DNA of 64,000 nt, taken from NCBI GenBank assembly GCA_029204225.1, contig CM055106.1, positions 36,864,361 to 36,928,360 of the forward strand, in the 5' to 3' direction. Each line of letters starts with the position of its first letter. The first letter of the stretch is position 1. Both the position numbers and the translations under genes were made by a program. This DNA is from Diphasiastrum complanatum. Taxonomy: Eukaryota; Streptophyta; Lycopodiopsida; Lycopodiales; Lycopodiaceae. The notes beneath the pieces were generated by a model. It worked only from the letters and a program-made list of their open reading frames with translations. It was not told the DNA's origin and did not search any database. This document shows positions 10,201 to 22,665 of this stretch, piece by piece.

Positions 10201-11867
10201 GGGTTGGTTGATTTTTAGTGACAAGAGCTGTTTTCCTTATCACATCTGTTACTCCTCCTTATTGGAATTCAGTATCCTGGCAGCAGCATGACTTCTGCAG
10301 TTTGATGCATTCCTGAGTTAAGGAATGTGTTGAGTTTATCTCATGTTAAGGAGTAATCACCGCAATCACCATTCGGTCTGCTATCAGTTTCTTGTGCATT
10401 AAACAGTCGTCATTTTAGAAGAAACACCTAGTTCTGTATGGATATAGTGTGGGGCTGAATCCATAGCTCACCTCGGTGTCTCATTTGCTTGTTTTAACCT
10501 TCATTTTCTGTGCAAGTGATAATTGTAGATGGAATCAACCCATGATATATGTGACATCTTCCAATATGATAATAGGTCAAAGCTGATTGATGCTATATAA
10601 GAAATGGTTTTTTTGTTATTTTCTTCCCTTATATTCATGGGTGTGAATTCAAAACTCAATTGAGTAATCTTTAAGCCCCACATTAAATACGAATTTGCAA
10701 ACATAAGGAATCAAATTTAAGCACAATGATTGCCAACAACTTGACGTTGCGTTTTGCAGTTTGAGATCATAAAGAAAAAGAACATGTTGGCTTAAATCCT
10801 TCCATGCACACACACTCACATACCAAAAATTACATTTAGTTATATATTCAGTGCCATTTCTACACGATTAGCGGAAGTGGATGGCCAAATAAGGATTTAC
10901 TAAATGCAAGAAATGGTTGTTCGATGGTAGATGCATCAAATACATGTCAAAAATGTGACAAACTTGATTCTTTAGTCTCATTCTATAGGCTACGCCCAAG
11001 AACTATTTTGTTGTGGATATATCATTGTCTTCTTGTAAGGAATCTAGGTCACACCATTAGTTTATTAGATCTAGTCAGGGACTTCAATAGGACCTAATTG
11101 GATTGGTTGGCAAGCTCGTAAAAGTGAACGTGGAAATAAGGGAGAATTTGAATATGTGAGAATTCAAAGTTTGGAGGTTAGGTATTGTGAGGCATGGAAG
11201 AGGAAAATGATGTTGATATGGGCAAAACGATTATGTACAAGGTGGTGACACCCACCCCCTTAAAATTGTAAAATCTAGCTAATAGATTTGTCCACATGTC
11301 ATCATTTTGGATAACCAAGGGTCACACTATCATATACAAAGTTAGGTAGTGATTAGAAGTCAATGATATCACTTTTGGATAAATTCTTTGGTGGTCATTG
11401 AGCACCAAGTCGTGTCCCTACTTTTTAGGAGTTATTGGTGAGATTTGCCACCAACCACATGAATCATCAAACTGCAACCACTAAGTGGGTAAGCATTCAT
11501 GAATAGGACATTGGATGTTATGTTTAGGTCTAAAACTAATGCTTTGTAACCCTAATCATTAGATCCGAGCTAATCTATTACCCTTAGATGAGGATTCATT
11601 GTACATACTCTTTAAGATGAGTAATTTTAAAGAGATTGTGAAGATTGGAGTTCAAGGCCTAGTAGTAGCTTGATCCTTTCAGTGATCATTGATGTTTATG
11701 TATTGATATGAAGCTAATAAATCATGTTTGTGTTAGAAGCAATTGCCAAGATAGAAAGTTTCTAGCCAAATGCAAGGACTATTTATATTTTCACTAAGCC
11801 TCTATGAATGGAGAAGCATTTCAAATTTAAGAATATGCTAAATCTCCTATAGTGCCTATGGTTGATT
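10201..11867. other. PRA1 3' UTR and unassigned sequence
   Basis: The first few hundred bases are presumably PRA1 3' UTR. Beyond it no coding pattern was recognised. The last 150 bp before the PPT-like tract at 11868 are probably the decayed 3' part of a copia element, as expected from the position of the LTR that follows. Confidence 0.4.
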
Positions 11868-12134
11868 CAAGGGGGAGTGATGGAATTTAGTTTTGCTCCA
11901 TTGCCATCTTGTTACAACTTGCAAGAGATTTTGGTTATGCCCACATACAAAAAGATGCACACTTTTGAACTTAATCTTAATGCAAGATTTTGGGCTCTAT
12001 ATATATGAAGTTGTACACAATAAATGCTATAGTGTGTTCCTACAATATATTTTGCACAGACTCCATTCATAACATTACTTTCTTTATTACTTTTTCACTT
12101 GTCACAGATCTTTACATACATGACATCAGAAACC
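11868..12134 (+). mobile_element. Copia-type LTR flanked by PPT and PBS (PPT-LTR-PBS unit)
   Basis: A purine tract AAGGGGGAG (11869-11877) precedes a 243-bp segment starting TGATGGAATT and ending TTTACATACA (11878-12120, TG...CA), which is followed at once by TGACATCAGAAACC (12121-12134), similar to the Met-tRNA primer site TGGTATCAGAGCC. A PPT belongs upstream of a 3' LTR and a PBS downstream of a 5' LTR, so this single LTR has both. That is what a tandem pair sharing one LTR, or recombination between neighbours, would leave. No intact gag follows, so both partners are decayed. Confidence 0.55.
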
Positions 12135-14066
12135 TTGATTAGGATTATCTAACTCGTGTTTGACAGCTTATGATGATGGAGAGAACGTTTTTGTCACATA
12201 ACATCACCAAGTTTTTATAAGACAATCCACTTGATGAAAATTTATATTTAAATGTGTGGGACAGAGAGTGGGCACTGTATCTTTGCAAGTCACGATAACA
12301 CAAATTTGATATTCTCATTGCATGTTTCTTGCAAGATCCAAAATTTAGTGTGTTTGAATGTTTCTCTCAACAAATTTATGATGGTAAGGAGAAGATTCTT
12401 AATATGGGTCATTGCAGAGGTCAGTTCTAAATGTAATGTCCTTGGTTTTGGACTACTTCTAGTTGAATCTTACCTATCAATAAATCTTTTTATTCTTTAA
12501 AGCTTCTAGAATGCTCTTGCACCTCTATAATTCATAATTGTGCAATGTATTGGAAATAAGACGTCGGATTCCGACATATTTATTGTCTGTCAGAATCTGA
12601 CATCCGTAAAATTTTTCAGTGAAGAGTTTTTTTTTTCAATACAATTTTTAAATGTTTTTTGGAATAATAAGTCCATTAGGATCCGATGGATTATGTATGT
12701 TGTATTCTGACATATTATGAAATTTTTTTGAATCTGTAGGAGCCTTGTGTCGAAGATTGTGCAAATTTTCTTGTGATAGTTTATAATCCCTCTCGATGGA
12801 AATTGCCACTGTGTCTTATCGGTTGGATTTCATTCTTATTCCATCAAAGTATTTATGCATAAAAGAGACATCTTCATCTTTTGAATTGCAATGAATCTAG
12901 ATATAATCTCTAATCAAGATGCACACCACTATCACCTCCTCATAGATGTCTGAGTTATACTCGAGTGGTTGACTCAATAGATTCTAGAGATAAACCGCAA
13001 TGATGTTATCACTAGATCTCTCAGGGTTGAAAGTTGACAGATTGTAATGTTGTGGTGATATGAGGTCCTTTCCTAGTACTCTTACCTCAAGGATAAAGAT
13101 AGATTTGAACTCATGATATCCAAAAATAATATGCCTGAAACAGATAGTTCTCAAAGATCATAGCGATGTATGCATAGAAGTTATTCGCAGTGATGTTTGT
13201 GTTAATGAGCAACTTGCGAATTCTCTAACTGGTCATTTTTTGAAAAGGTTAAGTTTGTCGATCTTGGCCATCTATAGGGTTCACACTCCCACATTTGAGA
13301 CGAATGGGCATGTAGATGAGAGTCTACTCTACAAGCATCTACAATATGTGCACATCAAGCAGTACTTCATGGATATAATTAACTAGTGATTTTCATAGGC
13401 TCTATGGATTTATTTCATCATATTATGTCAATATAAAGGTGACCCAAGAAACTTTGGATGCCAAGCTAACCAATTGAGCTGTTGGATGTTAAGTTTAAAT
13501 ATGAAAGTAGTGGTCTGTGAATAAATTGTTAGGTATGCAAAAATTCGGGCAAAACTAGCTACAACAATAGACCAGAAGATACATTTACCTGTCGAGCAAA
13601 AGTAAAAGTGTTTCACTTTAGGAAGCTCTTGGTGAATTGAGCTTGATATCCTTCCAATGCCAAACAAAGTGCTATGATTCTGAGACATGAATTCAAAATT
13701 CCCATAATTGGGGGGAAACATGATTCACTTACATTTCTGTATTTAGTATGAGATATGAACTGAAAAAACGTAATCCCCCCTTATTGCTATATTTCTTTAA
13801 AAGTTTAATGTAATGCGAGTTTTGTCGCCAGTATAATTGATTACTACAGTAGAGCTTCCTGTTAAAACTGAATGAGAAAGGCTCATTAATTTGCTCACGT
13901 TAAAAAAATTCTGAAGTCAGTCCCTCGCTTAACATTGTAATTTGTGTGTTTAGTGGTTGATACCCACCAGTTTTCCATCTATCTTCCATACCAATTTTCC
14001 AGCCTTTCACTATCACCCATTTCTTCTTGTAAGCATGTTGTGGGAGGCAATGGTGGTGATCACTGA
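12121..14066. other. Unassigned sequence with CACTA-like words and possible copia relic
   Basis: Around 12560-12720 the words GTCGGATTCCGAC, GTCAGAATCTGAC and GGATCCGATGG resemble the subterminal repeats of the CACTA end at 19645-20125. At 13160-13385 a + frame (IRSDVCVNEQLANSLTG) vaguely resembles the tail of a copia RNase H. Neither is firm. No gene was recognised. Confidence 0.35.
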
Positions 14067-15545
14067 TCAGTGACCAGACTCAGCATCCTGTCTCATCTCA
14101 TCAAGGACTAGCATGAGAGACTTGGCCAGATCCACATCACTCAGGCCCAGCGGACCCACCTGCAGACACCTTTCAAAGGTTCAATTAGAATCTATCCTAA
14201 GCAGATAGGCTTGTACAAGGATTCAAGCCAACCAGGCTAAATTTTCTAGCAGGATAAACACAGTGAATTACTCCCAGAACCAAATAGCCACCGAGCTTAA
14301 AGAGCAAACAGTAATCAAAGGCTTGAGGATGTATATAAGAGATGAAGATGAAACATACAGCAGTCCTTAATTGAGCTGCACATCGTTTAGCAGATGAGTC
14401 ACCGGACAGCTCCATCCTTGTGTAGACAATCTGCCACCTTTCCACCATTTTCTGCACCATGCAATTCTCCTTTAACTTCAGCAATATGAGGACATCTTTT
14501 ACAGTAGTCTGATGACTCATGCAATTTGCCACTGTCCCACACAATTCACAGCATATGAAAGCAAATACCCATTTCTAGCTTAGCTCACATCTCCCATAGC
14601 TAAACTATCAACAATGGGAGATACAAAGACAAAAATGCATGTTTTTTTGACCGTAGCTCCTGATAAGACTACTAGATTATAAGATATTTGCTCAGTTTTC
14701 TGATTCAGTACCTTCATTTCATCGACATATGATACTTTGCCCTGCCGGTCAAATTGTCCAAATTTCCTTCCCTGCAAATCCGACGCCAAAATTCAGCAAA
14801 TCAACCTCCATGGTATGCAATAAGCAGCCCGTACAGCAAGCCTGGCATTCATGAATACTTACCAGTCTAAGGAGAGCTTGAAAATCAGATTGCAGACATT
14901 CAATTTTGGCTTGCACAATGGCCGGATAAAAGAAATCGTGTCCGCCTGCATGACTGTCCCCTCCGCCTGCTCGCCTGCTCCTAGGTCTTAGCTTCGACAG
15001 CCCTGCCATTGCATTTGACACCACAACCATTATAGCCAGTATACAAAGGGTGGTTGGTGCTTCTCATACTCTGATAAAACGTGCAAAATTAAAGCTTTTG
15101 GGTATAGTGCATACCTTGGCCTCGCGATAGAAACAGACTGCTTCTGAGGCCACATCCAATGCGTTGCACATGCACGTCCCTCTGCATACATAAAGGCAAA
15201 GAAGTTTGTGTGGTAGCAGAGGGCACACAAGTAGCAGGTCCAGGAATAAGCCCAACAATACATGGCTTGACCTGGGCACAGTCTAGTATAGCAATTCTGT
15301 GGATCATGGGTACCTGGATGATGGATCTACTCACTTTCCTTGCACAAACAAAAAGCTTCAATGATTAAACTGATGCCATTTTGCCTGAAAAGACTGAGCT
15401 TTTAGTACAAATTCAGCAGGTTTTGGTTTACACAATGGGGTTGATGAGTGAGAATTGAGCTGGCTGCTGCACCAACCTCTCCGACACCAAAATCATAAGA
15501 GAATGTAGACAGAAAAGATAGAATCGAGTGCTGGATCTTTGCCAT
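14067..15545 (-). CDS. DUF1825-family protein, nuclear gene with six exons, likely plastid-targeted
   Basis: Exons in transcription order: 15477-15545, 15115-15181, 14863-14945, 14712-14771, 14359-14451, 14067-14159. All have AG acceptors and GT donors, the phases fit throughout, and the total is 465 nt, giving 154 residues and TGA. Residues about 48-150 match the small cyanobacterial/plastid DUF1825 family as I remember it: FFYPAIVQAKIECLQSDFQ at 50-68, GQFDRQGK at 78-85 (family GKFDREGK), DEMKKMVERWQIVYTRMELS at 90-109 (family has a basic, Tyr-containing helix then KRFELSEDF), and a C-terminal amphipathic helix ending LVLDEMRQDAESGH. The first about 45 residues lack this match, are rich in Ser/Arg and have few acidic residues, as in a chloroplast transit peptide. 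Function of the family is unknown to me. Exon 2 is the least certain exon. Confidence 0.72.
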
Positions 15546-15879
15546 AGCCAGAGATTTTATGGTGAGCAAAATCAACGAGAACAGGAAGAGCAGAATACTT
15601 GTGAGGACCGGAGGATCTTGTACTCAGAGAATTTACCGGCTACAGGCCAGATTTTCAGAGGCGCTGTGTGAAGGAGAGTGGAGGCGACCGGCTCTCCCGG
15701 TGCTCTCAGTGGATGGAATGGAACATTGGAATTCTGGTCTCATTTTTATTTTTGTCTCTTCTTTGTAATGACAGATATTTTTTGTGAAGTCTGACCAGAT
15801 TATTCTATTTAATGCCAATTAATGTGAAACTAGACTTGGGGGTGTATGGGTAGAGTTGTTGAATGTGACTTGCCAGTCA

Positions 15880-16105
15880 CAAGTAACTTGTGCTCTACAT
15901 TACAAGGAACTGGCAAGTCACTTGTGCTCTACATTACAAGGAATCAGGATGATATAGATGGATTGGGTTAGAGTCATGGAACGGGTACGTGATGTAGATT
16001 GATTTGGTTAGAGTAGTGCAAAGGGTACATGCAAAACTCCACCCTTACTAAGTAAGGGTGATGGTACATGCAAAACTCCACCCTTACTAAGTAAGAGTGA
16101 TGGTA
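15880..16105. repeat. Two short tandem duplications
   Basis: First, CTTGTGCTCTACATTACAAGGAA is present twice about 38 bp apart with CTGGCAAGTCA or a variant before it (15870-15945). Second, a unit of about 49 bp beginning GGTACATGCAAAACTCCAC is present twice, with a third partial copy (16023-16130). It contains the small hairpin CACCCTTACTAAGTAAGGGTG-like arms (CCCTTACT/AGTAAGGG). An antisense frame open through the repeats is not convincing as a gene. Confidence 0.65.
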
Positions 16106-16435
16106 CACGCAAAACTTGTCCCTCATCAAATGATGTTTTGTGATATGACATCATGAGGGTTTGGTGCAAGCTCGTTGATGGTGGGGCACATGAATGCACT
16201 GTTCATAGAAAAGCTTAGAATTTGAGATATATACCCACTTTCACATTGAAGGGCTTCTTGTACTATAACTTTCATATGATATATGTTTCGAGGCTATCTT
16301 TTAATAAAATATTTTAGCCTTTGGAAACACATAGATTTTCAATGAAGTCTGAAGGGAAATTTTATAATTTGGATCTTGTATCAAATTCGATTTTCTGAAA
16401 TTACCTTTCAAACAACACGGTTTGCCCCTCCCCCC

Positions 16436-16440
<5 letters not shown>

Positions 16441-16530
<90 letters not shown>
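16441..16530. repeat. (TC)n microsatellite
   Basis: An uninterrupted TC run of about 88 bases follows a short C/T-rich lead. Confidence 0.95.
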
Positions 16531-16533
<3 letters not shown>

Positions 16534-17971
16534 TTTGTATTAAGAACTTTATTCAAATGCATTGCAAATATCAAGCTTTGTTCTAGAGTCAAGACTTTTG
16601 AATTTGTGATGTGATCTAATGTCTATGGACCCAAGTGTCACCTCACATTTTAGAATACAAGTATATTACCAATTACCATAGGACAAATGCTTAGACCTAG
16701 CATCCTTTGGATTCAAGCAACTTGTATGGTGCTTGACTAGTCAAAAGATGGCATTTGATTAATGGCAAGCTTTTGGTTGATCCCACCAATTTGCTAATTT
16801 CAAATAGATACATGCTTACAATCATTTATAATGGAAAGATTTTTTTGGCCTTGCCTTGTAAAGGCTATTTATACTCTGTGATGACATTGGTCAATGAGTA
16901 AACTCACTAATTTCACAAACCAATAGCAATGAGAGTCATATTAAATATCAAGAAAAGTCATGAATCAATAGTTACAAAAGTTGTAATTTAGTATTTCGAA
17001 TCTCAATATTCAAAATAGTCATTATTCCTTATTCACAACTTCGGTCTAAAAAAGTCATGATTCACTATTTACAATTTCACAATCCATAAATGTCATGAGT
17101 TGGTAGGCATGAATGACTTCATGATTCATTTTCATAATGTCTAGGTGTAGGCCTCACGTATATCAATACAACACCACATTCAGATTATCTTTGGTATTCA
17201 TTTTGAGTTAATAGGTTATCCTTTCGTTAGAAAGACTCATCAACCTGCAAGTAATTGATCCCAAATAATACTTGTTCATATGTCAATGTTCATTGACTGG
17301 TTTAAGTGCACTAGATAAATTCAGTAACTAGAAATACATATTTAAGTTAGATTAGATTCAACAAGATTAATTGTGCACATATGAGAATAATCTCACTATG
17401 ATCCTATATACAAACATGTTTGTATTTGATAGATTCTAGATTCTTCCCTAATCTATCTACATCATGTTGCTCACATATCTAACTGAAATCTTGTAGCTCA
17501 ATTATCTCAACAAGAGTCTTATTTTTTAACGAGTAATTAACATATCTTGGAAGTCTCTGAGATGGAAAAACATGTTCATTCTCACAAGTTTTCCAAATCA
17601 TTTTACTTCTAATCAACCATCGTACATAGATTCTAGTACACATACTAAGATTAGGTTGATCCATAGAGACATCCAAGAATTCAAGGTTAAGACCAAAAGT
17701 TATTTCTATCTTGATCCAATGCACAACAAATCTGTGATTCATGAACCTGATCAATACAAGTTAAGTTTGATCTTTTCTTGTACTACATATGCATACTAAT
17801 AATAGTTCAATTTTTGAACCTCCTCTAATTCCATATCGTCCTTCACAATCCCTAAAGAATTTATCTTTTACTTTCAAATAGTTTCATATTTGTAGCATAC
17901 TTTGGATTTGTCCAAAAATGCTTTCGGATAATCACATTCCCATACATATTTGTTTTTCCCCCCCAAAAGTG
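16531..17971. other. No feature recognised
   Basis: AT-rich sequence with no domain-bearing frame on either strand, apart from short open frames that overlap each other at 17479-17799. Codon content gives no support for a gene. Confidence 0.4.
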
Positions 17972-18720
17972 CTATGACCATGTCTGATTCTTGATCAGAG
18001 AGGAATACTCTATGTCCATAGCTTCTCTCCAAATATCAGAGTCTGGTTGGCTAAGTGCCTCTTCGACTGTCGTCGGTTCCTGCATTAAAAGACAAGCAGA
18101 CTCAAGAGTATACCTTGTGGGCTGTGTGCGCACTCGGCTTGATCTTTTGGGAGGATTCGACTGATAAACTGCTCCTGGGATATGTTGCTGGGTAGCAGCA
18201 ACATCTTCGTTTGATTCGCTGTCTCGAAGTGGGTCGACAATAGACGTTCTCGAGCCAGAAGCTCGGATTGTCGTGTCAATGGCAGGTGATGAAGGTTCTT
18301 CTTGAGCAATATCCTTGTCTTTGAGGTTGACGAACTGATCCTCGATAAAGACTGTATCCCGGCTATACAAGATTTTTTGGGTATCAGGATCGTATAGCTT
18401 GTAGGTGTTATCAGACGAAGTATATCTGATCAGGATGGTCTTTAGACCTTGGAAGTCCAATTTCTTCCTTGTGTCCTTTGGGATCTGCACGTAGGCAATG
18501 CACCCAAAGACTCTTAGGTTCTTCAAAGAAGGCTTGGAGCCTGTCCACACCTCGTGGGGTGTCTTATCTGAGAGGGATTTGGTCGAACATCTCTTCTGGA
18601 TGTTTGTAGTATCTGCAGAACAGCTTCTTCTTTGTTTGTGGATTCGACTGTTCCTTGTGTTGAGCTGGTTTCTGGTATGGCTTTGATAGCTTTGGGCCTT
18701 TCTTCTTCTTCGACTTTGTC
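17972..18720 (-). pseudogene. Ty1-copia pol fragment: integrase C-terminus, hinge and start of RT
   Basis: The 192-codon minus-strand frame (17972-18550) reads WTGSKPSLKNLRVFGCIAYV, then KLDFQGLKTILIRYTSSDNT and KLYDPDTQKILYSRDTVFIE, the standard copia integrase C-terminal series. It continues through an acidic Ser/Thr-rich hinge to the start of RT (EPTTVEEALSQPDSDIWREA, then EYSSLIKNQTWS). Relaxed copia signatures continue upstream in other frames to about 18720. The frame stops right after the NxTW motif, so RT is cut off. No LTR for it was identified. Confidence 0.88.
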
Positions 18721-19644
18721 ATGCCCTTGAGGTGTGCAAATGCAAAAGTACAGAGTGGATGTGCTGTCTGTAGGAGATCGTGGGTGGCTGCAATCGTTAT
18801 CTAATCTATTAGCGCAACTGCATGGGGTGAAGGTGAAAAGGGTGTGACGTTAGCCAGTACTGAAGTGAACGTTGGTGATGATGCAAAAGTGCGTCACTCT
18901 CACGAATGGCCTTAGGATAAGATTTACAGGGTGCCTTATCTGTTAGGGCACCTTTGGCATTCAGTAAGGTAGTGTCCCCTTTTCGCCTGTCACCATGACC
19001 TGTGTAAGAACACAGTGTCGTGATTCATTCGCCTTTTCTTCGTCTGTACGAATTTGTGTGTAAAAATGCAAACTGCGTGACAACGTTAGAAAAAATATGC
19101 AGCATGAATGGAGGCAGATTAAAATTGGGATTTAGGAGAGTAGAAGGAGTAAATCCAACATGAGAGCCCTCATGACTATTTTAGTTGAGAGCAGTTCTGT
19201 CCTAGCAAAGGACAGAAGGAAAGTGACAAACATAGTAGAATCAATTGAAGCATTCATGATTAGCACTTCTTTGCTTTCTGGGTACATGCATATGCACTCA
19301 CAAATAGGTTTGGCTTAATCTATTTTCAGTTTGTTTCATCTATGTCATTTTCCGTAATCATTTATTTTCAGGATGCAATTCTTGTTGCCAATTGGAGTAT
19401 GTTTGGTTGCAATTTACGCTAGTTTCCATACCAATTAACAAATGGGTTCGTAGTGTATTAGTGACTTGATTAATATTGTGCATCATAGGTGATCTAAATA
19501 TTCATTCTATGTGTTTGAAACGATTGTAAAAGGTTAGTTGTTATGTAGTACTATATGCCATACATAGGATATTTGCACTTCTTGTCATAATCTCCACACT
19601 GAAGTAAGAGTTCGTATCATGAAATTTTAGTTTTTTTCTATTTT
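18721..19644. other. No feature recognised
   Basis: No coding similarity or clear repeat could be identified on either strand. Confidence 0.35.
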
Positions 19645-20125
19645 TTAGCAGTGTCTAAATTCCGACACATTTAAAATCCGTCGGATTCCAAAGGAAAAAA
19701 AAAATGTGTCGGATTCCAACAACCATGTGGCAAAACAAAAAAATGAAAAAAAAAAATCCATCAGAATCTGACTTCCATGTGGCAAAAAAAAAAAACGAGA
19801 ATTTTTTTTTACGGTTTTTTTGCCATGTGGACGTCGGATTTTGACGGCCCGACCGACGTCCATCCGACGTCCACGTAGCAGAAAAAAAATCGTGAAAAAA
19901 TAATTTTTTTTGCCACGTAGACATTGAATTCTGACATCCCACGTGGCATGTTTTCCAGTAAATGTTTTACCGGCCGGTTGCCGGTTTTGGGCTTGTCATC
20001 GGATTCCGACGGATTCCGACGACCCTATTGCGATGCGTTTTTTGACGCCCACGTCGATTCAAAAAAAATTGAAACGCGATTTCACGTCGGAAATCATGTC
20101 AGAAATCGCGGCAATTCTTGTAGTG
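19645..20125 (-). mobile_element. CACTA (En/Spm-type) transposon end with subterminal repeats
   Basis: Read on the minus strand from 20125, the terminus is CACTACAAGAATTGCCGCGA, the canonical CACTA start. Inward lies a dense field of subterminal words based on GTCGGAATCCGAC and ACGTCGG, in both orientations, mixed with A or T homopolymers and the repeated word CCATGTGGC or CCACGTGGC. The base after the terminus on + is GTT, a possible 3-bp target duplication whose partner was not found. Only one end can be shown; the partner end and any transposase are not recognised in the window. Confidence 0.75.
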
Positions 20126-22480
20126 GTTTCTAGAATTTTGCATGAGTATTCTATAGTGGTTCGAGTGGTTATGAGCTTTGCATGGTTGTTGATATTAATT
20201 TTATGACAAAAATAGATTTTTTTTTTGAATTTTGTACTTTGTACATATTTAGTAACTCAATGAACTAATATGGGACAACAAATCTTCAAATTTCTAGTGT
20301 AGTTTGACAATGTCTATTATAAATCAAATTTATTGTTAAAAGTGAAAGAACTAACCAAATCGACATTAGTTTGACTTCTGTCCAAGAAAACAACTAATAT
20401 GTGTGTCAAATTTATTTTGGTATGCTCTCTATCTTTGATTGCCAAATAAGATTAAGAATTTCAATAACTCACATTTTTTTGATAAGAATCCAATTTAAGG
20501 GACATGTTTTAAGTCCAGAAAACTTTCATGGGGGAAGAGACTTTAGAATGATTCTCATATTTGATGAGTTGTGTGTTTTATGCACTTCGACATTGATTTC
20601 TCTAATGATTAAATATGACTTGGTTTATGATTGATGGATCATAGATATATAGTTGGTTATTATTAAAGAACTAATTTGAAAATGCAATGATTCCTAGAAA
20701 TGGTGAGTAATCTTGTTTTTGAAATTAGATTAGCGATTTCATGAAAATCTAATTCTCTTTGCTCAGGTATTCTCACAAGTATTCTCATCGAAAAATGTTA
20801 CTTTCCTCAAAGAGAGTTTGCTTTTATATGTGGAAAATACTTTGCTACGGATTATGCTTGGGTATGGTTTTCAACTTATATCTCCAATTATTAGGGAGAT
20901 GAAAAATTTGTTAAGATTCAGAAGGTTGCCATTTTCTTGCACGAGTTGCTGGAAATGATACAATCAACACATGTGAATATTTGTAGTACTCAAGATAGAG
21001 TTGTAAGTCGTATGAATCTTTATAGATTTCCTAGAGAGAGAATTAAATTAAAATTATTAAATCTACATTATTATCATTAAATCAAAATGTAAGCATAGAA
21101 AAGAATTTCAAACTTCACAATTCTCTCTTCGTCTCTCTTCTCTGCGTGTGCTTTCAGAATGTGTCGTTTGAAGTGCTCACAAACGACATTATTTCTTTTG
21201 TCTTTGACATTCTAAAAACACAAAGAGCTATGCTTAGCATGGGCTGAAAACAAAAAAGTTACAATGAAAAGAATATTCAACATTTTAGATTTTTTAAATG
21301 AAAGGAGCTATGCTTAGCATGGAAGAGTTATGTACCATATTTCTAAAAGGAATAAAAAATGGAGATAATGCTTCATCCTTTGAGCTCAGAGGACATAGCC
21401 TATGGCATTCTTCAAAATCTTGACAATTCAGGCCTATGACATGGCTTTCGATTTGACATAAACATGGTTTTTTTTTTTCTCTCTAAAGTCCAATTTTTTT
21501 TGTCGAATGATATGTATTGGGCTTTAAAGATTGTAACTATCTTGTTTCAATTTGTAGTCATTTTGAAAGAAAAATTTTCAGATTAAGATCACCTTAACAA
21601 AATCTTGATGTTTTAGGTAACTTTTCAAAAAATCTTCTTAAAATTTCTAAGCTTTACTCAAATGATCTAAAGTTTCAAGTTTACCTATTACGGTTAGGTA
21701 GTATTGTTTTAGAAGTCATAATTTATTGTCCTTTAGGTCATTGCAATCGGTTATCGACCGATTGTTTGATGCCACACCCTCCAATGTCCAGAAGACCTCA
21801 ATTTTGGTTTTTGCACCTTTGATAGGTCCAAATGACTTAGTTTATCAACTGGGTGGGTGTTTGATGTCATCCAAAAAATTGCAATTTTTTTTGGTCTTTT
21901 CACTTGATCGGTGGCGACCGTAGTTTCTTGGTTTTTTCATTTTCAACGATTCAATGTATATATATAAGAAAATTGATAACCAATGGTTATTTGCCGCTAA
22001 ATCAGATAACTACCCAACATTTGTTTTGTAGACAAACAAAGTGTACTATATTTAGAAGATAATGTGGATATATAATCATAACCTTGCGAGATGGTGTGTG
22101 AAAGCCATATTTTTTAGTCTCTATTCAAAAATTAGAAAAATTGATCTTATTTGATAAAGAGTCTAATGCAAAATGATGTTTTTGGTGGCCAAAAAATGCA
22201 CACAAGTAGAATTAGCATGTTGGGAACTAGATTTTGATTGATACATGGTAGAAGTAGTCCTTGAGCTAACATAAATTGAGCTCCATTAATCTCAATAGTT
22301 TGGTCTCAAGTTCAAGCCTCCCTTGGAAATCAAGATGCATAGCCAATGCCACTTACATATTAATATATATAATACACATGTAACTCTAGTCTTTCTTTCT
22401 CCTCTAGGTGGCCAAAAAGTCGAAGGATGTCTCCCCAATCCAAGATAGGAAATATGTACACGGTACATAGTATATTCTCC
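20126..22480. other. No gene recognised; AT-rich intergenic sequence
   Basis: Open frames here are short and have no recognisable motif. The word GGAGCTATGCTTAGCATGG occurs twice (near 21225 and 21303, with A or G at the start), a minor duplication. Confidence 0.4.
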
Positions 22481-22488
22481 CTCTTCCT

Positions 22489-22495
22489 CTTTCTT

Positions 22496-22533
<38 letters not shown>

Positions 22534-22665
22534 GCCCTTCATTGGGCAAATAATGAGTGTCCCAAATACCAAAACTCTCTCTCTCTCTCTCTCATATTCA
22601 TTCATCACCCTTCCCTTTAGATTTGTCTTCATTGGGCAAATAAGGAGTCTCCCAAATATCAAAGC
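22489..22665. repeat. (TC)n tracts and a direct repeat downstream of the BTB gene
   Basis: TC runs at about 22497-22529 and 22576-22592 are each followed at a short distance by CTTCATTGGGCAAATAA and then CCCAAATA (near 22537 and 22629). The whole block therefore appears twice. The second copy overlaps the last codons and stop region of the BTB gene at 22598. Confidence 0.75.

Noticed and set aside
12560-20125. A single 7.5-kb CACTA element with ends at 12560 and 20125.
   Set aside because: Subterminal words are similar, but no CACTA terminus is visible near 12560, and the host-like DUF1825 gene lies in between.
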